A stretch of 50,336 nucleotides of DNA from Blautia sp. (GCA_021772055.1 JAETNR010000031.1:1-50336), one strand, 5' to 3'; shown: positions 16,759 to 25,894, counted from the stretch's first letter. The notes: generated from the letters alone by a model not told the origin. Translations and numbers: made by a program.

Positions 16759-19010
16759 TGAAAAATATTTTATATTATGATAAACCGGCAAAAAGCTGGT
16801 CAGACGGCCTTCCTGTGGGAAATGGAAGAATCGGCGCCATGGTGACCGGCGGATGCGAAAAGGAAATCCTTTCTCTGAATGAGGATACGCTGTGGTCCGG
16901 ATATCCCCGGGATTATACGGATGAAAATGCATATTTGTATTTGGAAAAGGCCAGGGCTGCTGTTTTTGAAAAAAGATATCAGGATGCGGAGGAAATCCTG
17001 AACAAGCATATGACAGGAATCTGGACAGAGTCCTACCTTCCCATGGCAGATCTTGTTCTGGAAATAGAGAAAGAAGGGGCAGAGATTTCCAACTATGAAA
17101 GAGTGCTGGATCTTGCTCAGGGTGTTTGCAGCACAAGCTTTCGGCTGGACGGCGGATTGTGCACACGGACGGTTTTTTGCTCTTATCCGGATCAGGTGCT
17201 GGTAGTGCGCTTTTGCTCTGAGGATGCCCTGGATCTGAAAATCAGCCTTACCAGCAAACTCAGAGGATGGAACGAGACAGAAGAGGATGGTCTTTTTTAT
17301 CACGGATGGTGTCCGGAGGAAGCAGAACCTTCCTATTATGAATGCGAAGACCCCATCCGGTATGCGGAATTTGAAAAGACAAGAGGAATCCGGTTTATGG
17401 CAGGGGTCAAAGCCGTAGTTTTGGATGGAAAATCGGATACCTGTGAAAGTTTGATTCGGATTACGCAATGCAGGGACTGCCTGCTTCTGGTGAGCAGCGC
17501 CAATAGTTTTAGGGGATATTGCGGGGCTGCTGACAGGGAATATGAAGAACGTCTGAATCTCTGCCTGGAACAGGCAGGGAAAAAGAGGTTCGGGGAATTG
17601 CTTCAAAGACATGTGCAGGATCATGGAAGCCTGTTTGAGAAAGTAGAGCTGGAGCTGGGGCATATGGACAGGGAGAATCTTCCGATGAGGGAACGGCTGA
17701 AGCTTTTTAAAAGCCTTTCGGAGGATCCGGAGCTGGTTGCTACGGCTTTCCAGTTTGGAAGGTATCTGACTATCGCAAGCTCCAGAGAGGGCACCCAGCC
17801 GGGAAATCTGCAGGGTATCTGGAACAGAGAGCTGCGAGCGCCCTGGAGTTCCAATTATACAGTAAATATTAATACGGAAATGAACTATTGGCCCACAGAG
17901 AAATGCAATCTTTCCGGCTGCGGAGAGCCGATGCTGAGATTTATCAGGGAATGCGCCGAATCAGGGAGAAAAACCGCAGAGGTAAATTATCATTGCCGGG
18001 GGTGGTGCGTGCATCACAATGTAGACCTTTGGAGAAAAACAACTGCAGTGGGTCCTCGGAAAAAAGGGCAGAACGTACAGCCCTGGTCTTTCTGGCTTGC
18101 AGGGGGAGGATGGCTTTGCCGTCACCTGTGGGAACATTATCTGTATACCGGGGACGAGAGGTTCTTAAAGGAGGAAGCATATCCCATTAGCATGGATTGT
18201 GCAGCCTTTTACCTGGATTTTCTGGTAGAAAAGGAGGGAAGGCTTGTAACATGTCCCTCTACTTCCCCTGAAAACATGTTTATGGAAAACGGGGTGCTTA
18301 CAGGAGTTACCTATGGAACTGCCATGGATATGGAGGTTATTGAGGAATTATTCCGTCATTGTATGGAGATGGCAGAAAAATTGGGAATCACGCCTTTGGA
18401 GGATGGGCGTCTGAGAGAGATTCGTGCTGCACTTCCGAGGCTCCTGGAGAGAAAAGCCGGAAAATACGGGCAGCTTTTGGAGTGGGCAGAGGATTATGAG
18501 GAGCATGAAGAAAACCACCGCCATCTTTCCCATTTGTATGGATTGTATCCGTCGGATTTATTTACAAAATATTATGGCGGAGATGATAAACTGATGGAAG
18601 CGTGCAGGATTTCCTTAGAGCGCAGAGGGCATGACGGAGTCCCCTGGAGCCGCGCATGGAAGATTGCTCTGCAGGCAAGGTTTGGAGAAGGGGAGAAAGC
18701 AGGCGATGAGATCGTAAGATATCTGCAGCTTGCAGATTCTCCGGATGCAGGGGATATTTCCTATACTAATGGAGGAATTTATGAAAACCTTTTTGCTGCA
18801 CGGCCGCTGCAGATTGACGGGTGTTTTGGATTTACTGCCGGGGTGGCAGAAATGCTGGTGCAGGATGAGGACGGAAAGATAAAATTGCTTCCGGCCATTC
18901 CAGGAGCATGGAAAACAGGATATGTGAAGGGCTTGAGATTACGAAACGGACAATGCATTGAGATCCGATGGAACGAAGAAAATCGTGAAAGCCGTATGTA
19001 TCGGGGATAA
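16758..19010 (+). CDS. GH95 alpha-L-fucosidase, cytoplasmic
   Basis: The 750-aa product opens with the GH95 N-terminal signature (PVGNGRIGAMVTGG, LNEDTLWSGYPRD). In the (alpha/alpha)6 barrel it has NYTVNINTEMNYWPTE (about residues 365-380, carrying the paired Asn of the family's active site), SPEN (about 503, the expected general acid Glu) and PLQIDGCFGFTAG (about 685, the Asp paired with the Asn residues). Inverting GH95 enzymes release terminal alpha-1,2-fucose from oligosaccharides. There is no signal peptide, so it acts on imported sugar. A Cys replaces the more usual Asn after QIDG. Last gene of the operon; no clear intrinsic terminator follows. Confidence 0.93.
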   Translation: MKNILYYDKPAKSWSDGLPVGNGRIGAMVTGGCEKEILSLNEDTLWSGYPRDYTDENAYLYLEKARAAVFEKRYQDAEEILNKHMTGIWTESYLPMADLVLEIEKEGAEISNYERVLDLAQGVCSTSFRLDGGLCTRTVFCSYPDQVLVVRFCSEDALDLKISLTSKLRGWNETEEDGLFYHGWCPEEAEPSYYECEDPIRYAEFEKTRGIRFMAGVKAVVLDGKSDTCESLIRITQCRDCLLLVSSANSFRGYCGAADREYEERLNLCLEQAGKKRFGELLQRHVQDHGSLFEKVELELGHMDRENLPMRERLKLFKSLSEDPELVATAFQFGRYLTIASSREGTQPGNLQGIWNRELRAPWSSNYTVNINTEMNYWPTEKCNLSGCGEPMLRFIRECAESGRKTAEVNYHCRGWCVHHNVDLWRKTTAVGPRKKGQNVQPWSFWLAGGGWLCRHLWEHYLYTGDERFLKEEAYPISMDCAAFYLDFLVEKEGRLVTCPSTSPENMFMENGVLTGVTYGTAMDMEVIEELFRHCMEMAEKLGITPLEDGRLREIRAALPRLLERKAGKYGQLLEWAEDYEEHEENHRHLSHLYGLYPSDLFTKYYGGDDKLMEACRISLERRGHDGVPWSRAWKIALQARFGEGEKAGDEIVRYLQLADSPDAGDISYTNGGIYENLFAARPLQIDGCFGFTAGVAEMLVQDEDGKIKLLPAIPGAWKTGYVKGLRLRNGQCIEIRWNEENRESRMYRG

Positions 19011-19036
19011 TGTATTATATGGAATTTTTATTTTTT

Positions 19037-19067
19037 TGAAACCTTTTCCTCTGCTTGTTTATCTAAT
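19037..19067 (+). promoter_or_regulatory. possible ECF-type autoregulated promoter
   Basis: TGAAAC (19037-19042) followed by CTTTT resembles the -35 of SigV-like ECF factors; a TATCTAA region lies about 17 bases further on. Its place just ahead of an ECF sigma gene supports self-activation. Confidence 0.45.
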
Positions 19068-19135
19068 AGATGTAAGAAACATAAAACATCCGGATGATAA
19101 ATAAAGCAGACACTGCTTGGAAAGGAGGGCTATAA

Positions 19136-19744
19136 ATGATACAGCTTGTAGAAAAGGCAGTCAGTGGAGATGTGGATGCATTTCTGGAGCTGATGGAGAA
19201 AAACTCACTTGCCATGTACAAGGTAGCCCGTGGAATATTAAAAAATGACGACGATGTGGCGGACGCTGTGCAGGATACGATTTTAACCTGTTTTGAAAAA
19301 ATACATACACTGCGCCAGCCGGAATACTTTAAGACCTGGCTCATCCGCATTCTGATCAATGAGTGCAAACGGATCCTGGTACATTACCAAAGAGTGAACA
19401 TGCCCGGGGAGCTGCCGGAAACAGCGCGGCAGGATGCCTCCCTTGCGGAGTTTGAATTTAAGGAAATGTTGGAGATGGTGGATGAAAAATACCGGGTGAT
19501 TCTTGTTCTTCATTATGTGGAGGGCTTTAAGCTTTCCGAGATCGCAGAACTGCTGGATCTGAACGAGAATACGGTAAAAACCAGATTATCCAGGGCTAAA
19601 GATCAGATCCGCAGTGTCTATCTCGGCAGCAGGCCGTCAAATACTTATAAGAACAGAAACGTCGATCTTAGCAGTGAACAGGGAGGGAATTTAAGTGAAA
19701 AAACAGATAAATTTGTCAGATTCAGGGGATACACGGCTGGATGA
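19136..19744 (+). CDS. ECF-subfamily RNA polymerase sigma factor (SigV-like)
   Basis: The 202-aa product has sigma region 2 (about residues 8-75: DDVADAVQDTILTCFEKI, then FKTWLIRILINEC) and region 4 (about 107-160: YRVILVLHYVEGFKLSEIAELL, then NENTVKTRLSRAKDQ), split by a short linker. GGAGGG lies before the ATG. Such factors direct polymerase to envelope-stress promoters and are held by a membrane anti-sigma. Its last 50 bases overlap the next gene in another frame, and its tail after residue 165 is not conserved-looking. It likely autoregulates through the TGAAAC promoter upstream. Confidence 0.93.
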   Translation: MIQLVEKAVSGDVDAFLELMEKNSLAMYKVARGILKNDDDVADAVQDTILTCFEKIHTLRQPEYFKTWLIRILINECKRILVHYQRVNMPGELPETARQDASLAEFEFKEMLEMVDEKYRVILVLHYVEGFKLSEIAELLDLNENTVKTRLSRAKDQIRSVYLGSRPSNTYKNRNVDLSSEQGGNLSEKTDKFVRFRGYTAG

Positions 19745-21377
19745 GAAAATATGCAAAACGATGCAAAGAGAATTTCCGTTGCCTGAGAATGTAGAGACTG
19801 CCAAGATGGAAGCCTTTGCAAAAATCAAGGCAAACCAGGAAAAGCAGGTGTATGCCGATTCTGTGGCCGGAAAAACAAGAAAGGCAAGGAAAAGAAGAAA
19901 GGTATTTTTCAGAACCTGGACAGCAGCAGCGGCAGCGGCAGCCGTATTTTCGGGCGTATGTATTATCAATCCTGCATTTGCAGCACAGATTCCCCTGGTA
20001 GGGCATGTGTTTGAGGAAGTCGGTCAGTCTTTAGGTTTTTCCGGTGATTTCAGCAAATATGCAAAACCGCTGGAGGAAACGGAAGTCTCTGGGAATGTGG
20101 AAAAAACAGCAGATAAAGAGCTGGCAGCGGCAAACGGAGAAAATACGGACTTACAGGCAGAGGAGGCTTCCACGGACAGCAGTGAAGCAGAAAATGGGGA
20201 TACTTCCGGCAAGACACTATATAGTGAAACGAAAAACGGTATGACCGTTACTCTGTCGGAAGTATACTGTAACGACGTGGCGCTCTATGTCAGCATGATC
20301 CTTCAGACAGAAGAGAAGTTTCCGGATACCATGCTGATGAATGACACAGCACCGGTGATCGACGCTCTTCGCGGAACTCTTAAATTCAGCTATAATGACC
20401 GGGAGCTGCTGCTTGACGAGCCGCTGGACGGCAAAATGGTGGATGACCATACCTATGCATGCGTATTGCGCTACAATCTGCAGTACTCTGTTGATGATAC
20501 GGATTATGATGGTTATGATGAAAAACGACAGGAATTTTATGAAGAGCAGGGTATCTCCAGGGAAGAAATAGAAGCCGACCCACAGGCGGCCTATGAGAAA
20601 CTTGCGGATATACTGGGCGTGGAGATTGTGGACGATAAAACCATCGCAGAGGCTGGCGGACCGGATATCAATGATTTTATAAAGAAGGTGGAGATTCCGG
20701 AAACATTTCACGTGGAACTTCACATTCCTCAGATCGTGGGTTATAAGCCTGATGCTAAAACACCGGAAATGCCGGAGGATATCCGGGCGGAATACGAAAA
20801 AGCCATGACGGATAATGGCCTAAGTCTGGCTGATGAGGATTATGAGAACTTTACGGAAGAACAGAAGGAGCTGGAGCATGAGCTGTTCCAGAAGATGTGG
20901 AATGCGTATGCCGAGCGCTATCCGGAAACGAACCAGAATCCCAATTCCTATGAAAACTGGTGGGTGGATGGCCCATGGGATTTTACCTTTGAAGTAACAA
21001 AGGATCAGAGCCAGACGATCGTGAAAGAAATCAATGATGTGAATGATGAAAATATCGGTTTGGTATCCGTAACAAAGACTCCATTTGAACTGATGGTTGA
21101 GGACTCCATGAACGTTGATACTTTTACAGTAGTATTGGATGCTGACGGGGAGATTATGCCTATCGGAACCTTTGGCGGAGATGCAAATACAATGCCTTTG
21201 CAGGATCGGGATGTTTCAAAGGTGGATATCTATATTTGTGATTATATAGAATATATGGATGAATTGAAAGGCTACTACTGGTCAGATGATTACGAAGAAA
21301 ATAAAAAAACCAAGACATTTAAGCAGCTTCTGGACGAGCGGGCGCTTTATCATAAGGAGATTTCCTTTCAGGAGTAA
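19695..21377 (+). CDS. membrane-anchored anti-sigma factor, DUF4179-type
   Basis: GTG at 19695 has GGGAGGG seven bases before it. The 560-aa protein has a short cytoplasmic head (residues 1-75, KICKTMQREFPLP, probably the sigma-binding part), a very basic KARKRRK stretch, one membrane helix of Ala/Val (about 75-98) followed by the INPAFAAQIPLVGHVF segment typical of DUF4179 proteins, and a large acidic outer domain. The overlap with the ECF gene and this layout identify it as the cognate anti-sigma. The outer region, about 450 residues, is long for the group and presumably senses an envelope signal or is cut to release the sigma factor. Confidence 0.85.
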   Translation: MKKQINLSDSGDTRLDEKICKTMQREFPLPENVETAKMEAFAKIKANQEKQVYADSVAGKTRKARKRRKVFFRTWTAAAAAAAVFSGVCIINPAFAAQIPLVGHVFEEVGQSLGFSGDFSKYAKPLEETEVSGNVEKTADKELAAANGENTDLQAEEASTDSSEAENGDTSGKTLYSETKNGMTVTLSEVYCNDVALYVSMILQTEEKFPDTMLMNDTAPVIDALRGTLKFSYNDRELLLDEPLDGKMVDDHTYACVLRYNLQYSVDDTDYDGYDEKRQEFYEEQGISREEIEADPQAAYEKLADILGVEIVDDKTIAEAGGPDINDFIKKVEIPETFHVELHIPQIVGYKPDAKTPEMPEDIRAEYEKAMTDNGLSLADEDYENFTEEQKELEHELFQKMWNAYAERYPETNQNPNSYENWWVDGPWDFTFEVTKDQSQTIVKEINDVNDENIGLVSVTKTPFELMVEDSMNVDTFTVVLDADGEIMPIGTFGGDANTMPLQDRDVSKVDIYICDYIEYMDELKGYYWSDDYEENKKTKTFKQLLDERALYHKEISFQE

Positions 21378-21394
21378 AACGACAGAAATAGTCC

Positions 21395-21423
21395 TTGACG
21401 AATGTATGGCGTTTTGCTAAAAT
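21395..21423 (+). promoter_or_regulatory. sigma-A promoter of the riboswitch transcript
   Basis: TTGACG (21395-21400), 17-base spacer, TAAAAT (21418-21423). Confidence 0.75.
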
Positions 21424-21429
21424 TATCCT

Positions 21430-21512
21430 GATATTAGGGAGTAGTTCGCATCTATTGAGGATGTTATGTATCACGTCATCACGCCGTAACGGCCGGGATA
21501 TATACTGAAATA
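21430..21512 (+). ncRNA. yybP-ykoY (Mn2+) riboswitch candidate
   Basis: The leader has the GGGAGTAG core (21437-21444) and, about 40 bases later, a second conserved half with GTCATCACGCCGTAACGGCC and a TATACTG pairing strand, resembling the yybP-ykoY aptamer that binds Mn2+. It sits between a promoter and an intrinsic terminator, ahead of a cation exchanger, as known for this riboswitch class. Called by eye; a covariance-model search would decide. Confidence 0.65.
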
Positions 21513-21514
21513 AG

Positions 21515-21563
21515 AACGAGACTTTTATCGCATTCTTTTTGTGCGGTAAATGTCTCGTTTTTT
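21515..21563 (+). terminator. riboswitch expression platform terminator
   Basis: AACGAGACTTTTATCGCA pairs with TGCGGTAAATGTCTCGTT, followed by T residues. The metal-bound aptamer presumably prevents this hairpin from forming. Confidence 0.8.
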
Positions 21564-21634
21564 GCTGTCAGGGATGCAAAAAATGTACCAGGCCTTTTTC
21601 ACTGCACGTAAAAATAAAAAAGGAGGAATCGGAA

Positions 21635-22564
21635 ATGGAAATTTTATTACAGGTTTTGTTTCTGGCTGCAGGATTTTTTCTGCTGGTGAAAGGTGCTGAC
21701 TGGTTTGTGGATGGAGCAGCAGGTGTTGCGGAGAAATTCGGCATTCCGCATTTGGTGGTTGGGCTTACCATCGTGGCTATGGGAACCAGCGCGCCGGAGG
21801 CAGCAGTAAGTATTACGGCCGCCCTGAAAGGAAATGCGGGAATCACCATCGGTAATATTGTAGGAAGTAATATTTTGAATGTGCTGATCATTCTTGGAAT
21901 TGCATCTGTGATCACGCCCATTGCAGTGGCAGAATCTACAGTAAAAGCAGAACTTCCTTATATGCTGCTGATTACCTTTTTGCTGCTTGCGCTTGGGTAT
22001 ACGGGGAATGAAATCGTATTATGGGAAGGAATTGTCCTCTGGATCGCTTTTATTCTCTATCTTCTCTATCTTTTCCATATGGCAAAGAAAAACAAAGAAT
22101 TGCAGGAGGAAGTGGAAGATCAGCCGTTATGGAAGCTTTGCCTCTTTATTCTTGCCGGGATCGGGCTGATCATGCTTGGCAGTGATGTTGCGGTGGATGC
22201 CGCCACCTCCATTGCAAAAACCCTGGGCTTAAGCGAGCGTTTTATCGGTCTTACCATCGTGGCCCTTGGAACCTCCCTTCCGGAACTGGTGACCTCCGTT
22301 TCTGCGGCGCGAAAGGGCGAGGCGGACATTGCCATTGGAAATATTGTGGGAAGCAATATCTTTAATATTCTGTTCGTTGTTGGAACAACGGCACTGATCA
22401 CGCCTGTGATATTTGAGTCAAAATTTATCGCAGATACCTTGATTTCCGCGGCAGCGGGTGTGCTTTTGTGGCTGTGTGTATTTAAGGATCGCAAACTGTC
22501 AAGAACAGGCGGAATCCTGATGCTTGCAGGATATGTGGTATATTTTATTTATCTGATCAATTAA
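21635..22564 (+). CDS. CaCA-family cation antiporter (YrbG-like)
   Basis: The 309-aa membrane protein is built of two inverted halves with matching motifs: GTSAPEAAVSITAALKG with GNIVGSNILN (about residues 50-90) and GTSLPELVTSVSAARKG with GNIVGSNIFN (about 210-250). These alpha repeats carry the acidic residue that binds the cation. Members exchange Ca2+, and in some cases Mn2+ or Na+, across the cell membrane. ATG 21635 follows AGGAGGAATCGG; the longer frame from 21539 runs through the terminator and is not used. The Mn2+-type riboswitch ahead of it suggests that this one may export manganese. Confidence 0.92.
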   Translation: MEILLQVLFLAAGFFLLVKGADWFVDGAAGVAEKFGIPHLVVGLTIVAMGTSAPEAAVSITAALKGNAGITIGNIVGSNILNVLIILGIASVITPIAVAESTVKAELPYMLLITFLLLALGYTGNEIVLWEGIVLWIAFILYLLYLFHMAKKNKELQEEVEDQPLWKLCLFILAGIGLIMLGSDVAVDAATSIAKTLGLSERFIGLTIVALGTSLPELVTSVSAARKGEADIAIGNIVGSNIFNILFVVGTTALITPVIFESKFIADTLISAAAGVLLWLCVFKDRKLSRTGGILMLAGYVVYFIYLIN

Positions 22565-22608
22565 TGATTCCGGGAAAGAATCTGCATCAATGAAATGGGG
22601 AGATGATT

Positions 22609-23607
22609 ATGACAAAAAGGATTTTGATCATCAATACGGGTGGTACCCTTTCTTCCGTAAACAGCAGGAAGGGCCTGGCTCCGGGCATGAAAAGCGGTGA
22701 AATGTTGGAGGAACTGCAGATGGTCTCCAGAAATCTGGAACTGGAAACAGAGGACTTTTGTTCTGTGGACAGTGCGAATATTTTTCCGGAAGACTGGGCG
22801 GCTCTTGCCAAAAGAATCGGGCAGGCCGGCAGCGAGTATCAGGGAATTGTGGTGATACACGGAACGGATACCCTGGCTTATACTGCCTCGATGCTGTCCT
22901 TTATGCTGCAGAATATTTCTGTTCCTGTGGTTGTGACAGGAAGCCAGTTATCCATCGCCCATCCTGTGGCAGACGCACTGGAGAACTGCCGCTGCGCCAT
23001 CCACATGGCTGCCAGTGGGTGTCCCGGCATTTTTGTGGCATTTAACAGAAAGGTAATGCTGGGCTGCCGTACCTCCAAGGTAAGAACAATGAGTTTTGAT
23101 GCATTTGAAAGCATAAACTATCCTTATGTAGGAGAAATCAGCTCTCTGGGACTTCACATCCGGAAGGAGAATCTCCTGAAAAAACGTGGGATTTTTCGCC
23201 CTCAGACAGAGTATTCGGATAAAGTGTTTCTCTTAAAACTATACCCGGGAATCTCTCCGAAGATCCTGGACTACCTGCAGGAGCAAGGCTGCCGGGGCGT
23301 CTATATTGAAGGCTTTGGCCTGGGGGGAATGCCGTTTTTAAAACATGATTTTATTTCAGCAGTCCGGGATGCTGTATCCAATGGAATGGTGATCCTGGCC
23401 GGAAGCCAGTGCAGGTATGAAGGCAGCAATCTTTCTGTCTACGAGACAGGGCTGAAGGCACTGGAGGCAGGAGTGGTACAGGCGTATGATATGACTGCGG
23501 AAGCAGCTATGACAAAGCTGATGTGGGTTCTTGGGCAGACCCGGGATATGCGGGAAATTAAGGAATATTTCTCCGTAGATATCTCCGGAGAGGTAACGAT
23601 TCCGTAG
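22609..23607 (+). CDS. L-asparaginase, type I (cytoplasmic)
   Basis: The 332-aa enzyme has NTGGTLSS (residues 9-16, first catalytic Thr), VVIHGTDTLAYTASML (about 81-96, second catalytic Thr and Asp) and RTSKVRTMSFDAFES near 155, with the Lys that completes the second triad. It hydrolyses asparagine to aspartate and ammonia. No signal peptide is present, as in cytoplasmic type I enzymes. ATG 22609 is preferred over ATG 22603 because GGGGAG at 22597-22602 is six bases away from it. It lies 44 bases after the antiporter, same direction, and could be cotranscribed. Confidence 0.93.
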   Translation: MTKRILIINTGGTLSSVNSRKGLAPGMKSGEMLEELQMVSRNLELETEDFCSVDSANIFPEDWAALAKRIGQAGSEYQGIVVIHGTDTLAYTASMLSFMLQNISVPVVVTGSQLSIAHPVADALENCRCAIHMAASGCPGIFVAFNRKVMLGCRTSKVRTMSFDAFESINYPYVGEISSLGLHIRKENLLKKRGIFRPQTEYSDKVFLLKLYPGISPKILDYLQEQGCRGVYIEGFGLGGMPFLKHDFISAVRDAVSNGMVILAGSQCRYEGSNLSVYETGLKALEAGVVQAYDMTAEAAMTKLMWVLGQTRDMREIKEYFSVDISGEVTIP

Positions 23608-23734
23608 AGAACCGGAAATATCCGGGGGAAACTCTATTTTCCAAAAGACAAAGACGGATCTGGTATACTGGAAATACTTAATGAGCGCAGGTGAAGCGCG
23701 GGAAAATGGCTGTTTGCCGGATGGGAGGGTCGAA

Positions 23735-23983
23735 ATGCGGTTAGAACGGATACAGGACGCATTGAAAAAGAAAAATATTAAATATCAGTACACAGAAGAA
23801 GATGGCTGCGGAAGCCTGGATTTTCTGTTCCGGGGCCTGGGATTTCATATCTGGGAATACCAGGACAGTGTTTGGGGAGTGGAGACAAACGTATTTGCAG
23901 CAGGACGGAGTCAGGAAGTGGAAGGGGATTATGAGACGATCATATCCAGGGAGATTCTTTCCTGGCCGGATATGGCGATGTAA
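23735..23983 (+). CDS. conserved small protein of unknown function, 82 aa
   Basis: ATG 23735 has GGGAGGG close before it; a longer frame from 23681 adds an unlikely head. The protein has an N-terminal helix (RLERIQDALKKKNIKY), a GCGSLDFLFRGLGFHIWEY middle and an acidic tail with ETIISREILSWPDM. I recall similar short proteins in many Lachnospiraceae, without known function. No membrane segment. An extended -10 (TGGTATACT, 23661-23669) upstream suggests that it has its own promoter. Confidence 0.7.
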   Translation: MRLERIQDALKKKNIKYQYTEEDGCGSLDFLFRGLGFHIWEYQDSVWGVETNVFAAGRSQEVEGDYETIISREILSWPDMAM

Positions 23984-24037
23984 AGGAGAATACATAATTA
24001 TTTATTCCACATGATTGAATGAGGTGAGTGATTCAAG

Positions 24038-24595
24038 ATGAAATTTTTAGATGTTTTCGCAGATGGAAGCAAATACCGTCAGCAGGTTTATGATTTATAT
24101 GAAGAGGCTTTTCCGGAAGAGGAGAAAAAGCCGATCCCTCTTATGGAGGAGCTTACGAAAATTGGAAAAATGGAAATTCTGGCCGTGGAAGAGGAAGAGG
24201 AATTTGCCGGACTTGCCATAAATATGCTGTCAGAGAAGACGGCTCTTTTGGATTATTTCGCAATTGCTCCCCACAGGCGCTGCAATGGCAGCGGAGGTCG
24301 TGCGGTACGTGCACTTGAGGAACGTTTTAAGGATAAAAAATATATCTTTGAAATTGAAATGCAGGATGAAAAGGCGCCGAATGCGGAAGACCGGAAACGA
24401 AGAAAAGCCTTTTATCTGAGAAACGGCTTAAAAGAAACAGGCATATTTGCCAATGTGTATGAGACAGATTTTGAGCTGCTTACTCCGGACGGAGAACTGA
24501 CATTTGAAGAATATCTGGAGATTCTGCTTTATATTCTGGGAGAGGAAGGGACGAAACTTCTGAATCCCCATATCATTGAGAAAAGAATCCCCTGA
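24038..24595 (+). CDS. GNAT-family N-acetyltransferase
   Basis: The 185-aa protein has the GNAT core: strands with ILAVEEEEEFAGLAINML, then LLDYFAIAPHRRCNGSGGRAVRAL, in which R-R-x-N-G-S-G-G is the acetyl-CoA pyrophosphate loop, and a late strand after RKAFYLRNGLKETG. The substrate cannot be predicted; the last 40 residues are acidic and less typical. GAGGTGAGTG precedes the ATG. It faces the minus-strand apbE gene, with a shared terminator between. Confidence 0.85.
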   Translation: MKFLDVFADGSKYRQQVYDLYEEAFPEEEKKPIPLMEELTKIGKMEILAVEEEEEFAGLAINMLSEKTALLDYFAIAPHRRCNGSGGRAVRALEERFKDKKYIFEIEMQDEKAPNAEDRKRRKAFYLRNGLKETGIFANVYETDFELLTPDGELTFEEYLEILLYILGEEGTKLLNPHIIEKRIP

Positions 24596-24604
24596 AAGGA
24601 TTAT

Positions 24605-24652
24605 TTAAGCCCCGTATGATACGGAAATACCGTATATGTTGGGGCTTATTTC
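24605..24652. terminator. bidirectional terminator between GNAT and apbE
   Basis: TAAGCCCC (24606-24613) pairs with GGGGCTTA (24641-24648); inner CGGAAATACCG adds a second stem. T-rich on both strands. Confidence 0.7.
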
Positions 24653-24661
24653 GTCTGATGT

Positions 24662-25723
24662 TCAGGTTCCCTGCCCTTCCCGGGGGAGAAGGGGAATAGT
24701 CCTGCGGAAATTTTCCGTATAATGCAGTTCATAATCTTCTGTAATAAAGACTGCCTGTACATCCTTTAACTTCTGCACATATTCCATCCCTTTTTCATAG
24801 CCAAGCGCGAAGCAGGTGGTGCTTAATGCATCGCCGTCCACAGATTTGTCAGAAATAATAGTAACGGAAATCAGATCATTATCATAAGGATAACCGCTTG
24901 CAGGGTTTAAAATATGATGATAAAGGGTTCCGTCTTCCTCAAAATAACGTTCATAAATTCCGGAAGAGACAACGGATTTATCCTCAATTTCCATGACAGC
25001 AGCCGTTTCATTCCGGTCTGCAAAAGGCTTCTGTATTCCTATCTTAAAAGGTGTTCCATCGGGTCTTGAGCCAATGCAGACAACATTCCCGCCAAGACTG
25101 ATGATGGCGCTTTCTACTCCCTTTGAAAGAAGATACTCTTTTATCTGATCTGCAATATATCCTTTGGCAACAGCGCCAAGATCAAGAGCTGTATCCGGGG
25201 ATGTGAACGTCACCTTCTGACCATCTATCTGAACTTTTTCAAAACCGCATTTTTTCAGCGCATTGCGAATGTCTTCCGGCTCCGGTACTTTAGGAGATTC
25301 CGCTGTGAAATCCCAAAGCTCTGTCAATGGTGCAATGGCAATGTCAAAGGCACCATCGGAACTTTCCCTATAATCCAGCCCAAGAGAGATAAGCTCTGCA
25401 AGCTCCTCTGACACAGAATAAGCAGTCGATGTTCCCGGGACGGGGGGCAGCTCCCGGTGATTGAGCTGATATAATTCACTGCCCGGCATGGTTCTGCTGA
25501 ACACTGCCTCATATTTATCGCAGAGTTTCATGCAGTCTTCCAGGAGCGTCTGGTCCCTGGAATCATATATGGTGACGGTTACAACGGTATTTAACTTAAA
25601 GTCTGTGGAGCGGATAAAATCCTGTTCATCGGAGACTGCCTTAGGCTGCTCCTTTTGTGGGATACCGCAGCCTGCAAGACTGACCGCCAGAAAAACAAGG
25701 GGTATCAGTTTTTTTATCTTCAT
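24662..25723 (-). CDS. apbE: ApbE-type FAD:protein FMN transferase, lipoprotein
   Basis: The 353-aa product has a lipoprotein signal, LAGC with Cys at residue 19, so it is anchored outside the membrane. The ApbE core includes SDGAFDIAIAPL, ALDLGAVAKGYIAD, SLGGNVVCIG and DGDALSTTCFALG, the last with metal-binding acidic residues. The enzyme attaches FMN to Thr residues of extracytoplasmic or membrane proteins such as Rnf/Nqr subunits. None of these targets is in the window, so the substrate protein is encoded elsewhere. GGAG lies before the ATG. Confidence 0.93.
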   Translation of the reverse strand: MKIKKLIPLVFLAVSLAGCGIPQKEQPKAVSDEQDFIRSTDFKLNTVVTVTIYDSRDQTLLEDCMKLCDKYEAVFSRTMPGSELYQLNHRELPPVPGTSTAYSVSEELAELISLGLDYRESSDGAFDIAIAPLTELWDFTAESPKVPEPEDIRNALKKCGFEKVQIDGQKVTFTSPDTALDLGAVAKGYIADQIKEYLLSKGVESAIISLGGNVVCIGSRPDGTPFKIGIQKPFADRNETAAVMEIEDKSVVSSGIYERYFEEDGTLYHHILNPASGYPYDNDLISVTIISDKSVDGDALSTTCFALGYEKGMEYVQKLKDVQAVFITEDYELHYTENFRRTIPLLPREGQGT

Positions 25724-25832
25724 AATATCTCCTGTGCTGTGGTTTGTCTCGAATTTTCTACAATCAGAGTATATCTCAAAAGATACAGCTTGGGAAGCTA
25801 TAAAAAAAGATACTGTATTTTCAACAGAGGGA

Positions 25833-25841
25833 TGCTATAAT
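25833..25841 (+). promoter_or_regulatory. extended -10 promoter of the DUF6472 gene
   Basis: TGCTATAAT at 25833-25841, an ideal extended -10; the -35 is weak. It is 54 bases before the ATG. Confidence 0.6.
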
Positions 25842-25894
25842 AGGAATGGCAAAAATGGATACAGAAACAATCAGATAGAAAACGAGGAGATTTT

